Positions 26,384 through 39,244 are shown, numbered from the stretch's first letter. The stretch: DNA of 64,000 nt from Phoebastria nigripes (GCA_035582835.1 JAYKAV010000678.1:195001-259000); one strand, 5' to 3'. A program made the numbers and translations. Notes: generated by a model not told the origin, from the letters alone.

Positions 26384-26485
26384 CTTTGTAAACTCCTTGG
26401 GCACAGGGACCTATCCTCTTGGGTCTTTCTGTAAAGCATCTGTGGAACCACAATGGCATGTCGATAATTGTGATAACATGATAAT
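26384..26485 (+). repeat. L2-type LINE/SINE 3' tail relic
   Basis: The run tttgtaaactccttgggcac, then agggacctatcctcttgg, tctttctgtaaagcatctg and accacaatggcatg follows, segment by segment, an amniote retroposon 3' tail (a TGTAAACTC..GGGCAGGGACC core, then a GT-rich part, a GTACAGC.CCTAGCACAATGG part and an AT-rich end). Orientation is +. The identification comes from family knowledge and a segment-by-segment match by eye; a repeat library would give the exact subfamily. Confidence 0.7.
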
Positions 26486-26689
26486 CAGTCACGAGGGAGT
26501 GCTAGTCAACTCTCATGAGTTACAATCAATGTTGTGTTCTGCAGAACTAGGAATGCTTTTATCTCCTAATTTGGTTTACAGACATCTGTAATGACCTGCA
26601 TAAGGGACAGAACAAGGACACAGGGACAGTTGGTATCGGTTCCTTTTTAATGCAAGTGCCAAAATAGCTGAGGGTGTATTTCCAGTTTT

Positions 26690-27070
26690 TTGAAAATGTT
26701 CCCTTGCCTGTTTGTTCAGCGCACTCTGTCCACTTAAATCAAAGGTAATTCAGCTGCAGAAGAATTAAAGCGAGTAGTGAGGAAGGGCAAGGAGCACCAA
26801 AATTCTTTTCGGTGAAGTTGGCTGTGCTGCCTGTCACTCAGAACAAGACGAAGTAAGTAAATTCAGGTCTTAGAAATCTGTGCTCATAGTTTCAAAAATC
26901 AAAGTGACAGGTAAACACTTCTTGTACATCGTTCCGCTGCACTACACTTCCGATTTGTATTTGCAGCAATCCTGCCATTAGACAAAAGGGTTAACAGAGG
27001 GCAAATGAGACACTTAATGTTTTCCTTTTCCCATCAGCATTCTTTGTAAATCATAAAGGAAATACTTCTG
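26690..27070. promoter_or_regulatory. Candidate enhancer-like block with adjacent MEIS/TGIF and FOX-type sites
   Basis: A balanced, non-repetitive stretch that carries TGACAG (26905-26910) immediately followed by GTAAACA (26911-26917), cores recognised by TALE homeodomain and forkhead factors. Several CpGs are retained. Regulatory function is inferred from motif adjacency and composition. Confidence 0.3.
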
Positions 27071-27351
27071 CCTTTTCTTCCCCTTTTCTTTAATTACAGA
27101 AAAAATAAAATGCCACTAGAATACCAAAGTGCTGGTAGCTTTGGTAACTAGTCCCCGAAGTAAACTGTTCTGTCAGTAATCATAACCTAATTACCACAGG
27201 CAATTGGAAAGGTTGGGTTTGGGTTTTTTTTCCTTTTTTTTTTGTTTGGATGGGGGGAGGGTAAATAGGTGGAGGAAAGGTCTTTGGATTTAAACAGAGA
27301 ACACTGAACAGTAACAATAGTGTATATGTTTAAAAAAATGCTGGAAAATGT

Positions 27352-27381
27352 AAAAAAAAAGGGGGGGGGAGGAAAAAAAAA
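27352..27381. repeat. Homopurine A9-G9-A-GG-A9 tract
   Basis: Thirty purines in a row with near mirror symmetry (A run, G run, short G pair, A run). Such tracts can form triplex (H-DNA) or G-rich structures and are unstable in replication and sequencing. Confidence 0.9.
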
Positions 27382-27849
27382 CCAGCCACCCTCTGGCAGA
27401 TGATCAAGTGCCTGTTGAGACAGAGCAGCAAGTCAGTGAAATGCTGGAGTTGCCTGCTCAGTGTTGTGACTCTGCAGAAGTCCTGAAGTGACACATGCAT
27501 CACAGGGCTGTCACAGTGCTGAAACAGGCCAGGGGTCATGGTTAAGAGCAGGGTGTTGCTGGATAAGGCTGAGGAAGCAGAGGTGGCCCCTCTGTGCTCT
27601 GTGTGTGGGTCTGTGTACTCCTTTCCCGTCAGAGCTGGCCCAGCACAGCCAAAAAAGCGGTTCCTTGGCAAGGCTTAATGGCAGGATGATGTAGTCTGTT
27701 GTGACTAGTGCATTCCTTTCAGGTTAAACTAGGGAAATGGCATTGTGTTAAAATTCCAAGTCGCATGAATGTTTTATTGCCACAAGTGCATTCAGGCCTC
27801 AAGGGGAGTGTGTGTGGTGGGGAAGGGGGGAGGGAGGGTGACTTAGAGA

Positions 27850-28160
27850 CTCGGGAACTATCAGAAGAGCACTTCCCCTGGAAAATTTTACCCGGCAGCA
27901 CGAAGCTGACGGGCAACGATAGTCACTTAGACGGGTTTCGCTTTTCCTAAGCTGTGGCTGTTTAAAATCTCGCAGTCCAGACAATTAGCAGCTGAAGAAA
28001 ATATGACAAGACACACACAAAGAGGTTGGGAGATAGAGGGGAAGGAATGCACCGGGAGGGAGCTGGGTTGCCTTCTCCTGTAAACTGCCAGACCTCTCCC
28101 CCGGCCCCCGCCTGCTCCGCCGCCCCAGCCCAGAGCCCTGGGGGGGGGGAGGCTTTTTTT
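27850..28160. promoter_or_regulatory. Small CpG-dense, GC-rich patch
   Basis: I count thirteen CpGs between 27852 and 28121, against very few in neighbouring DNA. It ends in a pyrimidine/GC-rich segment (ctctcccccggcccccgcct, then gctccgccgccccag) and a run of G. No TATA box, exon or ORF accompanies it. It may be a minor CpG island, a distal promoter of an unannotated transcript, or a conserved enhancer that has resisted CpG decay. Confidence 0.4.
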
Positions 28161-30956
28161 TTCCCCCTGTCTGCTGAAGGCCAGGAGTGATCTGTTAACT
28201 GTACACCACTGACTGGGAGGCCAAAGCAGCTCATGGTACTGTATGTTACCATTACTACTCCCTCATTCCTTTTTACATTTTTAAACATGTCTTTGTATTA
28301 ATGGTTGACATGACTCGGGAGGATTTAATTTTAGACTGCAAAAGAACAAAATAATGAAACCTAACAGTGCTGCGCATTTGCGAGATTTTATTTCTTTAAG
28401 GGAATAAACTTACCCATCCAATTTGCATTAGCTCTAAGTAATGTCTTCTAGCAAAGTTTAAACAGGATTGTTTAGTAGAGCAAGAATAGGGAGTTTGGAA
28501 CAACAGCCGTGCAGATACAGTCCTTGGAAAGAAACTTTGTTTTGAGTCATACTAGATTTTTTCAGTTTCTCTGTGTTTTTATATGGTCGCAGGCTATTCA
28601 AGCCATGTGCCATACGTGACTTTTAAGTGATTTTTTTATAATTTACTGTGAAGTTCTCAGTTCTGAGCTCTTTGTAGTATAAAATTATAGTATATATTAT
28701 ACTATAGTTATTTGTATGTACATGTTGCTGGTGATTAGTGTGAAAATAATCTGCATGAATATGTATACGGAAGTCTAATTGGGACCTAAGTGACATTTGT
28801 GGGTAGTCTGGATCTCTAAAAATCAGACTGTTTTTACAAAAAGGTAGGCACCTGTGTTTGGACAAGTTTGTCATGGAGTTTGTGTGCTGTTCACACGTGT
28901 ACACACACACAGACCAACTCTCTTATGCTTCGTGCATGTACTCCTATAAAGTCACTGAAGTCAAAGAAGCAGCAAGGATGTAAGTAAGTGAAGACTGATT
29001 TGGTCACTCACGGGACAAAATGCTCTAGATCTTAATGTGTTATATCTTTATCTAAGCATCTAGGTCTGGGTGCAAAAATGTTGCTGTATGCATATAAGCA
29101 CAGATATTTGTGTTTACAGAATATATGACACTCAAGAGTGATGTGACAGGTTTTTGGTTTTGCAAGTGAGAAATGATCACGGAGATCAGAGAGAAGATTT
29201 AGCGTCTTGCAAACAGTGTTTTGCAATTACCTTGTCACTTCAAAGGTTCTGTATAAACTTAAGTTTATTGTTGCTCATGTTAGCATTCTTACTGCTAGAT
29301 GGTTTGGTTTCTTGCAAGGGTTCTTCTGGCCATGTATTATGTATTTGATTTCTGAATGATATGGTATCAGTGATATCAAACATTACATGCAAGGATTTGT
29401 ATCTGCAAGAGTTCATAAAAACTGATGATGCTTAATACTGCCAGGTTAGCATGGAAAGTAGAGAAAGTAAGCCTACTGTACTTTAAAATAAGACAAAATT
29501 TTATAAATAAAGAGAAGAGGAACTTCTTCCTTCTCATGTAAGTATGTACATAGCCTGTCTGTACATGTGCAAGTATGTTTACATATGTAATTTTTTACTG
29601 ATATGTACAATTTACTCCTTCTGAATTCTGCAGTTAAAAATTAGTGCGGTATACCTTAGCAGCAAAGAGAAATACGTGATTTGTTTGAAATCTTTTACAT
29701 TATAAAGCAGATGCACACACTATAATTTCTCATTTGTCCAGGAAATCTGGTTATATATGACAGTTTTCCTTTAAAGAATGTAACACTAGGAAATAAAAGA
29801 AATCCCCAAACAACCTATAATAAAATATAACCTGTGTTATCTATTGCATAAGAACTGTTAGGACATCTACATTTGGCTGTATGCTTTATTTCTTTTGCTT
29901 GCATACAAAGAGATAATTTTGTCAGATAAACAAGATGTTAATCTGATTAGTTCCCATTTATGATGGTTTGGTGGTGGTGTTTTTAAACAGTTAAATTGAC
30001 AAGGCTTATGAAGGGTCATAAACTCAACAAGTAGTCAGCCATAAAGGAAAAGAATGATTTATAAATGGAATAATTACTTCAAATTTCAGAAACCCTCATT
30101 AACACCTTTCATAAATCCTAAACAATATGCACTTTGAGTATGTGTTAGCTGTTTTGAACTATGTTGAGTACAAATTGTTAAGTGTTTACTTATGATGATC
30201 TGCAAATGAAAATTTTAAAATGACAGTTATCGAAGATAACTGGCTGGTGATATATGCTCATATAATGTATTTAAGTATTTATTTATGCTACTATTTGTAA
30301 CTGTTAAAAGTAATTTCCTAGGTCAACTGCAGTAAATTTTAACTCCTTCCTAAAAACNGGGATGAAGAAAACTTTGGAAATATCCTGCAAATAGATTTCA
30401 CATATCATTCCAGAAAGAGGTAATTTGACAGAAGGTCTTATTTTACATTGCTAGCTACAAGTCTGATGTCAAAACAAAACAAAAAGTTCTTTAATTATTT
30501 TAAAAACAGAAGATGCAATTCATCTGTATGCATAGTAATGTGGAAGTACAACTAACTCTGACTTTTCCACTCAAATCAGAACTAGCATTTCATACATTTT
30601 GCAGCCACTTTTCTCAAGGTGCAAAATGGTAGAGAACCATTTTGGTTTTACTGTTATGTTAAAAAGACAATAATGTGCACTACTCAATGGCTGGGAATTT
30701 CAGAGACTGCTAAGCATTAATTGCTAAGCATGTTTTGGATTTCACAAAATAGTGAGGCTGGTGTAAAGATGAAGAGATTAAAAATAATACATTTAACATG
30801 AATTTTTTTGCCTTTTGATACTTTGGAATATGCTGACTTTGGGCTTTTATATTTTGGTTTGCAAATATAAAGCAGAAACTAACACTGTATTTTACTTTGA
30901 TGCTTCCAGTAGTTGGGTCTTCACCAAAAAAATAAAAAAAGAAGTTATTTTGAGGT
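28161..30956. other. AT-rich non-coding DNA, no gene seen
   Basis: The first 280 bp (to about 28440) look conserved-like, with gCGcatttgCGag and several TAAT-type cores. After that the sequence is ordinary, with a short CA run near 28900 and a single N at 30358. No gene or recognised transposon. Confidence 0.6.
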
Positions 30957-31060
30957 GCATACATATACATACACACACATACGTATGCATATATTTATAT
31001 ATACACATCTATATACACATCTGTTTAGACATCTATATATACATGCATGTATATACTCAT
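30957..31060. repeat. Degenerate (CA/TA)n microsatellite cluster
   Basis: About 100 bp of interleaved acac, atac, tata and catc units, for example catacacacacatacgtatg and acatctatatacacatctg. Alternating purine-pyrimidine composition. Interrupted, so probably old. Confidence 0.85.
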
Positions 31061-33339
31061 CTAATTATGCTACTATAAGCTCTAATGTAGACTTGTTTAA
31101 ACCAGTTTAAATTTTGCTATAACTACGTTGAGCTAAACCAGTAAGTCAATGAATGATGGCTCAGAATATGATCTGGTTTTGTAAGTCAGCTGAGCTACAG
31201 TAATTAGCTCCATTCACTTACTACAACAAATGTGAGGTAAAAATGTGTGAGCAAAAACCTCCTTCACAGAACTTTAATTGTCCACATTTTATCTCAGGTT
31301 TACAGTGGGCTATAAATGCACATGCATTTAGGTACCATGGTTAAGCTGATATGCAACAGTTTTTTAAACCGTGATAATTCAATTGTGTGTCTGAACTCAG
31401 AACTAGATCTGTGTGAACATGGGTAGAACTTGTTTAAATATGTCCACATTAGGGTTTTGGACTACTGTAACTGGATCCATTTTTAGATGGATTCATATAT
31501 TTTGATGCAACCTTCCTAATAAAGACAGATCTTGAAGGGTGATGACTTACATTTATTTTCTTTAGAAAGATTCTTTATTTGCAATAATAAGAAAGTTTAA
31601 ATTGTCATTTTGAGTATTCTTTCTTGATAGGTCTTGGGGTATCATTTAAGGATGAATTTGTATATCTTGCTCGTGTTCATGGTGTGCATACCACATCCAG
31701 AAAAGTTAAATCAAAAGAAAAAAATCTTGAAGATACAGAACTGAATATTACCAGTTGTAATTACCAGTTCTTTACATGGGGCTTTAAGTCCAGTCTTTAT
31801 ATACCATACTTTCACGTGACAGTCAGTACTATACTGAATTTAAAAAAATAAAAAAAATCAGTGACTTAATGACTTTTACATATGAATTTTTTCATGCTTC
31901 TACCTCTGTTAAAGATGTGGGGTTTGTTTTGTGGGTTCTCAGTATATTCTTTTACACTTTGGTCAAAATCTTCCCAGCTGTTTTAGAGTTTTAAAAAATT
32001 GCAACATTTTATTTTGCAGGTAGCTCAAAAAAAACCCCATAGCTTTGAACCTTGTTATGTAAATAAGTCTTGTTAACAAGTTCTTTCAAGGCCAAATTTG
32101 AAAAAAATTATTTGGATATTTGGGCTATGAATAAGCAAAGCATTTAGGGATGGAGTGATGTTTCATGTGCTTAGAGTTATGTATTTGGCTTATATATGGA
32201 GTCTGCATTAGGAAAGACTGGAAAATGAGAAATAGAAGAAACTGTGTACATGTATCTACAGGAAAACTTTGACAGAAAGGTACATAAATTATTTGTTGTT
32301 TCATGTTGACTTTGTAGCAATGTTGATAGTTTGTAAGCTTTATTACTTGAGAGAACTTACCGTCTGACTGTGCCCACAAAAATAAGTGGCAAAATCAGAC
32401 AGTGGTAAGGCCCAGAAATAAAATGTAAACTGGAGCAAGCATATATGCTTTAATTTTTCACTTTTTTTATTCTTTACTCCTTCAGAAAAAAATTATTTTC
32501 AGGGATCAGATATTTTCAGTCTTGTGAAGATAAAATTCCCATAGCAGTTTTCTTTTCTTGTCTTGTAGAATTGTTTCCAAAATTGCTTTAGAATGTAGAC
32601 TCTTTGCTAGTGAATTATTAAGTTTAGTTATTTTTAGACTGTTTCTAGCTGTTTTCTTGCATCTTTAGGTAAGTGCATAACCTCAGCCTAAGCAAGGATT
32701 TTCAGAACTACATAGGACAGGACAGCGTGGAGCCATAGGCAGACCTAGTGATAATTCTGTCATTTGGGCAGTATGTTTTCAGCAGATTGCTCCTCCACCT
32801 TGTTAGACTCGGATATGAAGTGGAAGGCTGAAACACACACCCCTGCATCTTCTGGGTGTGGACTAAGCCTGAACTTCCTTGGCACCACAGCTGACAAAGT
32901 ATTGAGGCCACTTCCAGGCAGTACTTTTTACCTGCATCCCCCCACCCCACCCCCGTTTTATTAACAGGCCTGTAAAAACATGTTTAGAACAAATAAACAA
33001 GGTTCTCCAGGGAGTAGGTTGTCTTTAACAAAGAGAGAGAAGCAAACAAACAGGTTGCTCCTTACTTGGAAACTGAAGAAGGATGATAAAATGTTAGGAA
33101 AGAAATTCATCCAGTTCTTGTTTTGATCTTGCATGTGAGATGATTTTTCACAGTGGAAGTGCTGCATAAACACTGTCACTTGGTTAGTGTTATTTGTGGT
33201 GGGATGAGCAGGGATAAGGACAATAAAATGTGCCAACAGTTGTGCTGATTCACAGAGTAATGNATACTCCTCCCTTTTACATGTCTAGCATTATCTAAGG
33301 GACTAAATACCATGTTAAAAGACTTAGAGTATTAATATT
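31061..33339. other. AT-rich non-coding DNA, no gene seen
   Basis: Single N at 33263. A C-rich run (cccccaccccacccccg, 32939-32955) is the only local oddity. No gene, RNA or recognised transposon. Confidence 0.6.
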
Positions 33340-35650
33340 TAGTTTATTTATTTAGCTTGTCTTCCTCTCTACTGCCAAACAACTGGTGCTTGCCACAGAC
33401 TGGGGTGGACTCAGTTGACTGGTACAGATGTGGGAGCCACCACATCATGCAATCCCAAGTGTAAATTACTAGCCTCTTTCAGTTCCAATACTTTTCTTCA
33501 GAAGCACTTCATCAACCTTCAACAATTTGAATTGACAGGGCTTACGTGTAGACCTCAGAATGACAGAAAGATAGGAAGGGGAGACGAATCCAATCTTATA
33601 TCTGTTGTGAAGATTCTTCATCAACCTCCAGAAAAAATGAGAGCTGCTGGATGTGCTGTTTGTTGGGGAATTTTACATCATTTCTGTTCCATCCAATAGT
33701 ATATCATCTCCTCAGCCTTTTGCTGGAAGTCCCACTAATCTTTGACCAAGAACATGANGAAGATTTTAGACACAATCTAATTGCAAAGCAAAAGTAAAAT
33801 ACTTCTCTTTTGAGGCTCTGAAAAATCATATAGGAGAGAGGGGAGAGTTTTTAAATTAATGACTATACTCACTAACAGGGGTGTGTATTGGCAGTGTTCT
33901 TATTTCTCATGAAGCAAATCATGTTCACTCTCTTTTCCTCCTCCATTCTCCACAACAAAATTCATGCCTCACCTACAAAGAAAACCACCTTGATTCATTG
34001 ATCTCGCGCCAAAGACTATATTATTATATTCTGTCCCAAATAACTTGTTAATTTAATATTAGGATTTTACTGATACGCTGCCCATTTCTTAGAAAGCTGC
34101 ACTAAGAAGGAAGCCAGGTAATCATCTATTGAATTTTCTTACAAAATATTTTCAAATTATTGGTGAGAAAACACATTTGTAACATTTTATATGAGAACAA
34201 CATGTAAGATAGGTGCAAATTTGGAACCAGCTGTAAGTATGGCCTTCAACAATGCATTTCTTACAACAGCAGCTCTTGGATCAGAGATTTGTTTTTTGCC
34301 TCCATACTTTGTTTCTTGGGATTTTTCTTTTCTTCCAGGCTGCATCTTCTGTTGCAATTTTCTGTTAGTGCTGAAAACATTGTATACTGTATTCAAAATC
34401 TCTCCTTCTTGGTAGTTAGTATATGGATATGCAAAGTGTCATTACATTACTGACTGAAATGGTATTTCTGCCAAAGTCCTTAAGCCCCACAGGTAATTGT
34501 ACCTGAGTTCCTTGATCTGCACAGGTGCCTTCTCTGACTGTAATATCTTAAATGTCAGAACTGAAGCAAGTTCTGCAAGCTTTGCTTTCTGCTTCAGAAA
34601 TCCGCTTCTTGGATCTTTTTGTGCTAGCTACATGACTGTGGGGACCATCTGCTGATTCATCCCTGCATTTGCTCTGTGTTTCTGAAAGCATGCCTGTCTG
34701 TCACGACAAGGGTTCTGTTGGTGCCAATAGGCCACAGCAGAAGCTTCCAATGAGGGAAAAAACCAAAAGCATCAGCCTGTAGTCTAGCATGCTTTAGGTA
34801 AAGAATAAAAATTGTTAGAGGAAAAGGACAGAAATTCCATCTATGAAGCAGGGAAAAGAATTGAAATGAAGACTATCCTTCCACCTTTTCCTGAACTTTC
34901 AGTTCAGTCTCGGGATCTAGACTCCTGGCACCATCTGTGGGACTGCAGAACATGCTGGTGCTTCCCCAGGAGTCTCAGGGGTGCTTTCCGGCAGCCCTCA
35001 AGCCCCTTTGGAACTACAGAAGAATTTCCACAGTGACAGTGACATTCCCACAGTGGTGGCATGTCTTCNGACCAGTACTCTGCCTGTTGCAGATTTTCCC
35101 TATGACCTGTTCAAGTTCCGTTACTCTTAACCTTTCCTTGATGGCCACTGGCATTGGCCTCAAAAGGCACTCTGAGTCTCGTTATTTAGAAGAGGCATCT
35201 AGCTCTGGGCATTTTCCATTAGCTGCACCAGTCATTGAAGTGTCTTTCACTTTTACCTCTTGTCACTGCTTCTTTCCCTTTGGCCTATCTTTTCAACTCC
35301 TGGTCAGAAGAGCATCACTCCTAACTTATTCCATGGTCAGGTCCTTATTGCCCCTGGACAGACTTGGTATGGTAAGGCAGTGTGTACTTGTATGTCCATA
35401 TCTGTGTGGGAAGAGGAGGAGCGAAGAATTGGGCAGATGTTGTTCCTGCAGCTCAGAATAAGTATTACCTCAAAACCCCCTATTGACATAAAAGGCTGTG
35501 CCCCCTGCTCCCCCCTCCCCTTATTTCCTGGGTGGGTGGGAGTGAGAAAGGTCAGGAGGGATAGATGGGGAAAAGCCTTTATACTCGATGTTCTATCTTT
35601 TGTTTCTGGTGATCATGCACAAAGCAAGTTGTAAATAGCTCCTTCACACA
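33340..35650. other. Exon-like textured tract, possibly a decayed retroelement
   Basis: Composition and long open frames (33415-33699 and 34937-35461 on +, the latter 174 codons with an N at 35069) set this apart from flanking AT-rich DNA, but no complete domain is recognisable. Around 34650-34700 the + frame reads LCVSESMPVCHD, which faintly recalls the Cys/His motif near the N terminus of DIRS-type gag proteins. That would make it a second fragment like the one at 22.4-24.5 kb, but I consider this weak. Ordinary unique DNA remains possible. Confidence 0.2.
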
Positions 35651-37390
35651 GACTTGTTATTCCTTTGAGAGAGATACTGCACAGTAGCTGCGCTCTCAGC
35701 ACTGCTATGCCCCAGGGATTGGAGAGGGACACCTTAAAGACCCTTTTCCTTCATTTCTGCATTTTTGACAGAAAGAAATTTAGCTTTGTATCAGACAAAT
35801 GTCAACCAATCATTAAAGCTTGAACATTATTTCAAAATTTTTGGTAGCAGTCAGCACCGTATCAAACAATCTCAGACTATGAATTTGCTTGACATACAGA
35901 GTCCAAAGTGTTTGAACCCTCATACACTGCCTGCCGTCTACACCATAGCACGAGAATAAAAAGAACCAAAGAAAAAAAGACAAGTCAGGTACAAATTTTA
36001 TTTTAAATAAAAGTAACAACAGGAGTAATAACAGGGTTTAATTCCATTTATTCTCCCATCAGTCAAACAAGGTTCACAAACCTGGAAAATACTAGAATTC
36101 ATGAAGTGAAAGACACTAAATGCATGGCTAATTATACTTGTTCTCAACCTGGTTTTAATATTTTTACCACTTGGGAATACAGACGACAAAACAGATTGTA
36201 GTGTACATTTCTGTATTAAACTTATCGGAGAATAGTTTTTAATTCCTGGGAGATAAACTTTCTCTGACATGTTTTTGTGTGACTTAAGATGTGTTCAGGG
36301 AGCTTCAGTGAGTACAGGTATCTATTTGCTAACATTCAGAGTAGTGTCTCCAGCTTCTTGCCTTCCCTAGTGCTTGAAATATGATGCTGGTTGTATTGTT
36401 AATTTTTATAGTTTAAAATCAATGAAGTCCTCAACTTTTAATATACCTAACACTGATGCAAAACTTACCGTCTGCTACCCTGGAGTTCTGCAGATATCAA
36501 GGGCCATTTTGGAAAATTCAGGTCTAGTTTGAACCTTAATATAATGAATCATTGCATATAATAATTAAGAGTGGAGGGAGTCCAGGGAGTCTGGAGAGCT
36601 AAGGTGCAGAACAGATCCCGAAATTACTTCATGCTAGATTGCCATGCGTATTGTTTTGAACGATTCCAGTGATGATCATGAGTAGAAAAGCAAGATGGTG
36701 CAGTGGGATAAAGAACAGCTCACAGAGTCATTCATTTTTGATGGTCTATGAAGCACTTGCTGGTAGCTTATGGAGAGCTGACTAGTAGTGTGGTGCTGGC
36801 TTTCTTCTTTGCTTTCTGCTGCTGAATTGCGTGAACATTTTCCTGCTGGTACTTTTCCATGTATACTATCGCTGTGGGATGTTAAGTAACTGCAGGTGGG
36901 AGGGGAGGTGCTCCACATGACTATAAATGGGAGGAGAAGTGGTCCACACAGCATTTTGTCTCTTAAGATGTTGTCCGTGCTCTTAAGCAGCATGAGAATC
37001 CTTGAAGCAGATAAGAAAGAAAAGCAGGAATATAAATGCAGAGAGATGTGAGCCAGTTTATGTAGGGTACTTTAGTTAAGGAAGAACAGAAAGATGCAGT
37101 AATGGAAAATGAAAAGTCACTGAGGTTGAGTTGGCCACACTGAACAGGAAGATAAAAGGTGAGAGCTGAAGAAAGATGACTTAATGGCTTGAAAAAGGGT
37201 AATGGAGAAAGTCCCACATACATGGAACAGCGCAAGTGGAAAGAAAAAGGACCGGTAAGAGAAGTGAGGACTGAGACCATGTTATTTGGTAGCTGCAGGG
37301 TTTTAAAATACAGCGTTAAAATGAATCACTGGAGTGCATTCAGATCCACTGGAAATTCAGATGTGAAGGTACTTCATTAAGTCTTTCTGC
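35651..37390. other. Non-coding DNA, no gene seen
   Basis: No gene or RNA recognised. The part from about 36950 may be 3' sequence of the minus-strand LINE relic that follows, but I cannot match its tail. Confidence 0.5.
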
Positions 37391-37392
37391 CT

Positions 37393-37600
37393 CCATGAAG
37401 AAATTTGAAAACTAGGATGGTAATTTTGAATTAGATACGGGTCTAAATTGGAAACTGAGAACAATGATACAATATTAGTCTGCTTCCTGGAGAAAGTGAC
37501 TGTTCTTGGCTGCAGTGTTTTGGCCCCTTGTAGTTCAGAGTGCGCTGAGCTAGACAGTGGCTGTAAAAATATGTTACCGTAACTAAGATAACCTGAGCTT
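37393..37600 (-). mobile_element. L2-type LINE ORF2 C-terminal relic
   Basis: Read on the minus strand, the segment from 37587 down gives LSYGNIFLQPLSSS and then LQGAKTLQPRT (to about 37500). This corresponds to the LDYCNSL...LQ..QNAAAR segment after the reverse transcriptase core of L2-type non-LTR retrotransposons. From 37466 to 37393 another frame gives HCSQFPI, a stop, TRI, a stop, FKITILVFKFLH, matching the HWLPV..RI.FKI..L.FK.LH segment. Order and spacing agree with the family. Stops and frame changes show a long-dead copy with no coding function. Confidence 0.65.
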
Positions 37601-38405
37601 TAAGACACAGGAATAAACCTGTGTCATGTCACAGATCGAAGTGACCGTGGGATGCCAAAGTACAGGAGCTAGTGATTATACTGAAAAACACAATGGTCTT
37701 GTTATGAAGAGAACATAACTTGTGACTCTGAGGTTGTGGTCGTTGATTAGATAAGAAAAAGAGCAACCTCATATAAAAGTCTGTCACTCTTTTAAGGAAA
37801 AAAAAAACCTAAGTAGTTTTTACAGTTAATAGTAGATATAATAAATCTGTTTCTGAAGTCTTGGAAAAGATACATTTTTTTATATTCTGTGAGGAAATTT
37901 TAAGTCCTATGAATGCTTCATTTCAAACACAGAATTTTGCCTGTGCAGTAGTTTTCTGGAAAGTGAATACTTGTGCTAGATTAAAGAGGTTAGTTGTGGT
38001 TGCCACGTTGCACCTGATGGTGAGATACCGCATAATGTTTCAAACACTGTGATTCTCCATTCTTTGGATACATTCTTGGATTTCAATTGCTAGACTGCCC
38101 AAAATGAAAGGACTTTCATGTGAAGCATGGATTGTCTATCCGTTTAAATGAGTTGTGAAATGGATTTTTCTGAGAGCTGTGAAATGGAATAAATGCTGGA
38201 GAGACCAGGTGTTTGAACGCTCACACTTTCTGCCATATAACCTTCAGTCCATCACAAAGGAAGCTGACTTGTAACACTGGAATATTGCAACTGGTATCAG
38301 GTCACTACTGCTTTTTAGTCCATCTGAGGTTAAGAGTTCAATGTAAACTAATGGTTTACATAGGGAAAGCATAAACATTCGGATAGGACCTGGTACTATG
38401 GTTTA
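37601..38405. other. Non-coding DNA between LINE relics
   Basis: May include further decayed LINE sequence upstream of the minus-strand relic, but I cannot match specific motifs. No gene seen. Confidence 0.5.
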
Positions 38406-38409
38406 GCCT

Positions 38410-38612
38410 TCTTATCAAATTGCATTTCTGCTTTCGTTGTGATAGCTTTGGAATGCCTTTATGTCCTTCCTCCATTGCCATCTCTGTGTAGTCTTAGTGT
38501 CCATGTCTCTGCCATAGAAAACTCCTAATCTGATTGAGACGTTATCCTTTTTCAGGTGCCTTCCTAAAGACACACTCATTTTTCTAGGCCTACGAGCTCC
38601 AGAAAAAATACC
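38410..38612 (+). mobile_element. L2-type LINE ORF2 extreme C-terminal relic, plus strand
   Basis: On the + strand LWN (38446-38454) follows a segment like the FSVAAP.LWNSLP motif, and 38561-38593 reads FLKTHSFF, a stop, AY, like the F...LKTHLF..AY end of L2-type ORF2. A different frame at 38539 gives TLSFF ahead of it, like SL..F. The piece is frame-shifted and interrupted. It is opposite in orientation to the relics on both sides, so it is a separate insertion or an inverted part. Confidence 0.5.
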
Positions 38613-39244
38613 ACTACATAGGAGCGCAGAAGGAAGTTGCCTGAAGAAATTCTCCCTTCAGTTTCACAGTGTAAATTGTCTTTTGGTATTTGTCTTCCAG
38701 ACTTTTAAGTTCTTTGGACACGATAGGTGTCTTGCACAGTTGATATTTGACAAACAATAGCAGTGAGAAAAAAGGGTTTCTTGCCTTCAGGAATTTTTTT
38801 TTTTCTTTTTAAGGCATAATGTCTCCACAAAAGTATGTTCGCACTTCGTTTTCCAGACTAAGGACTTCCCAATCTATCTGTGGTATTTCAACTTTCTCCT
38901 TCCAGGTTGGACTAAAATTTTGTTCAGACCATCCCTTTTTTTCTCTCGTGACTTTTGCTCAATAATCCTGCTGGTGAGGGTAGAAGATTGTTATATCTTT
39001 CTCATAGATTTGATTCTAAATCTCTTGAATATCCTAAATATCCTGTTTCACCANTTTTTTAGAATGCCTCAGCGTAAATATTATCCTGCGAAGGCATCCT
39101 TTACATTTGAAATTATTTAAATTCTTGCCAAAAAAAGTACATACGTATATTAGCAGCCAATGACAGAAAGATTTGTTTGTAGGAAGAGGTTTTAAACTGT
39201 TAATGATGACATTAAAAGTGTGTTTTATTTAAGGGTAGTAGTAT
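38613..39244. other. Non-coding DNA, no gene seen
   Basis: Contains a T-rich run at 38798-38812 and an N at 39054. Could be 3' sequence of the preceding plus-strand LINE relic, but no tail is recognisable. Confidence 0.5.

Noticed and set aside
30957..31060. CA/TA cluster as a coding segment (open frames across it)
   Set aside because: The frames translate a microsatellite into His/Tyr/Ile repeats; not a gene.
34937..35461. Longest open frame in the window (174 codons, +)
   Set aside because: No domain, composition not protein-like, contains an N, and overlaps other open frames; kept only as part of an unexplained tract.
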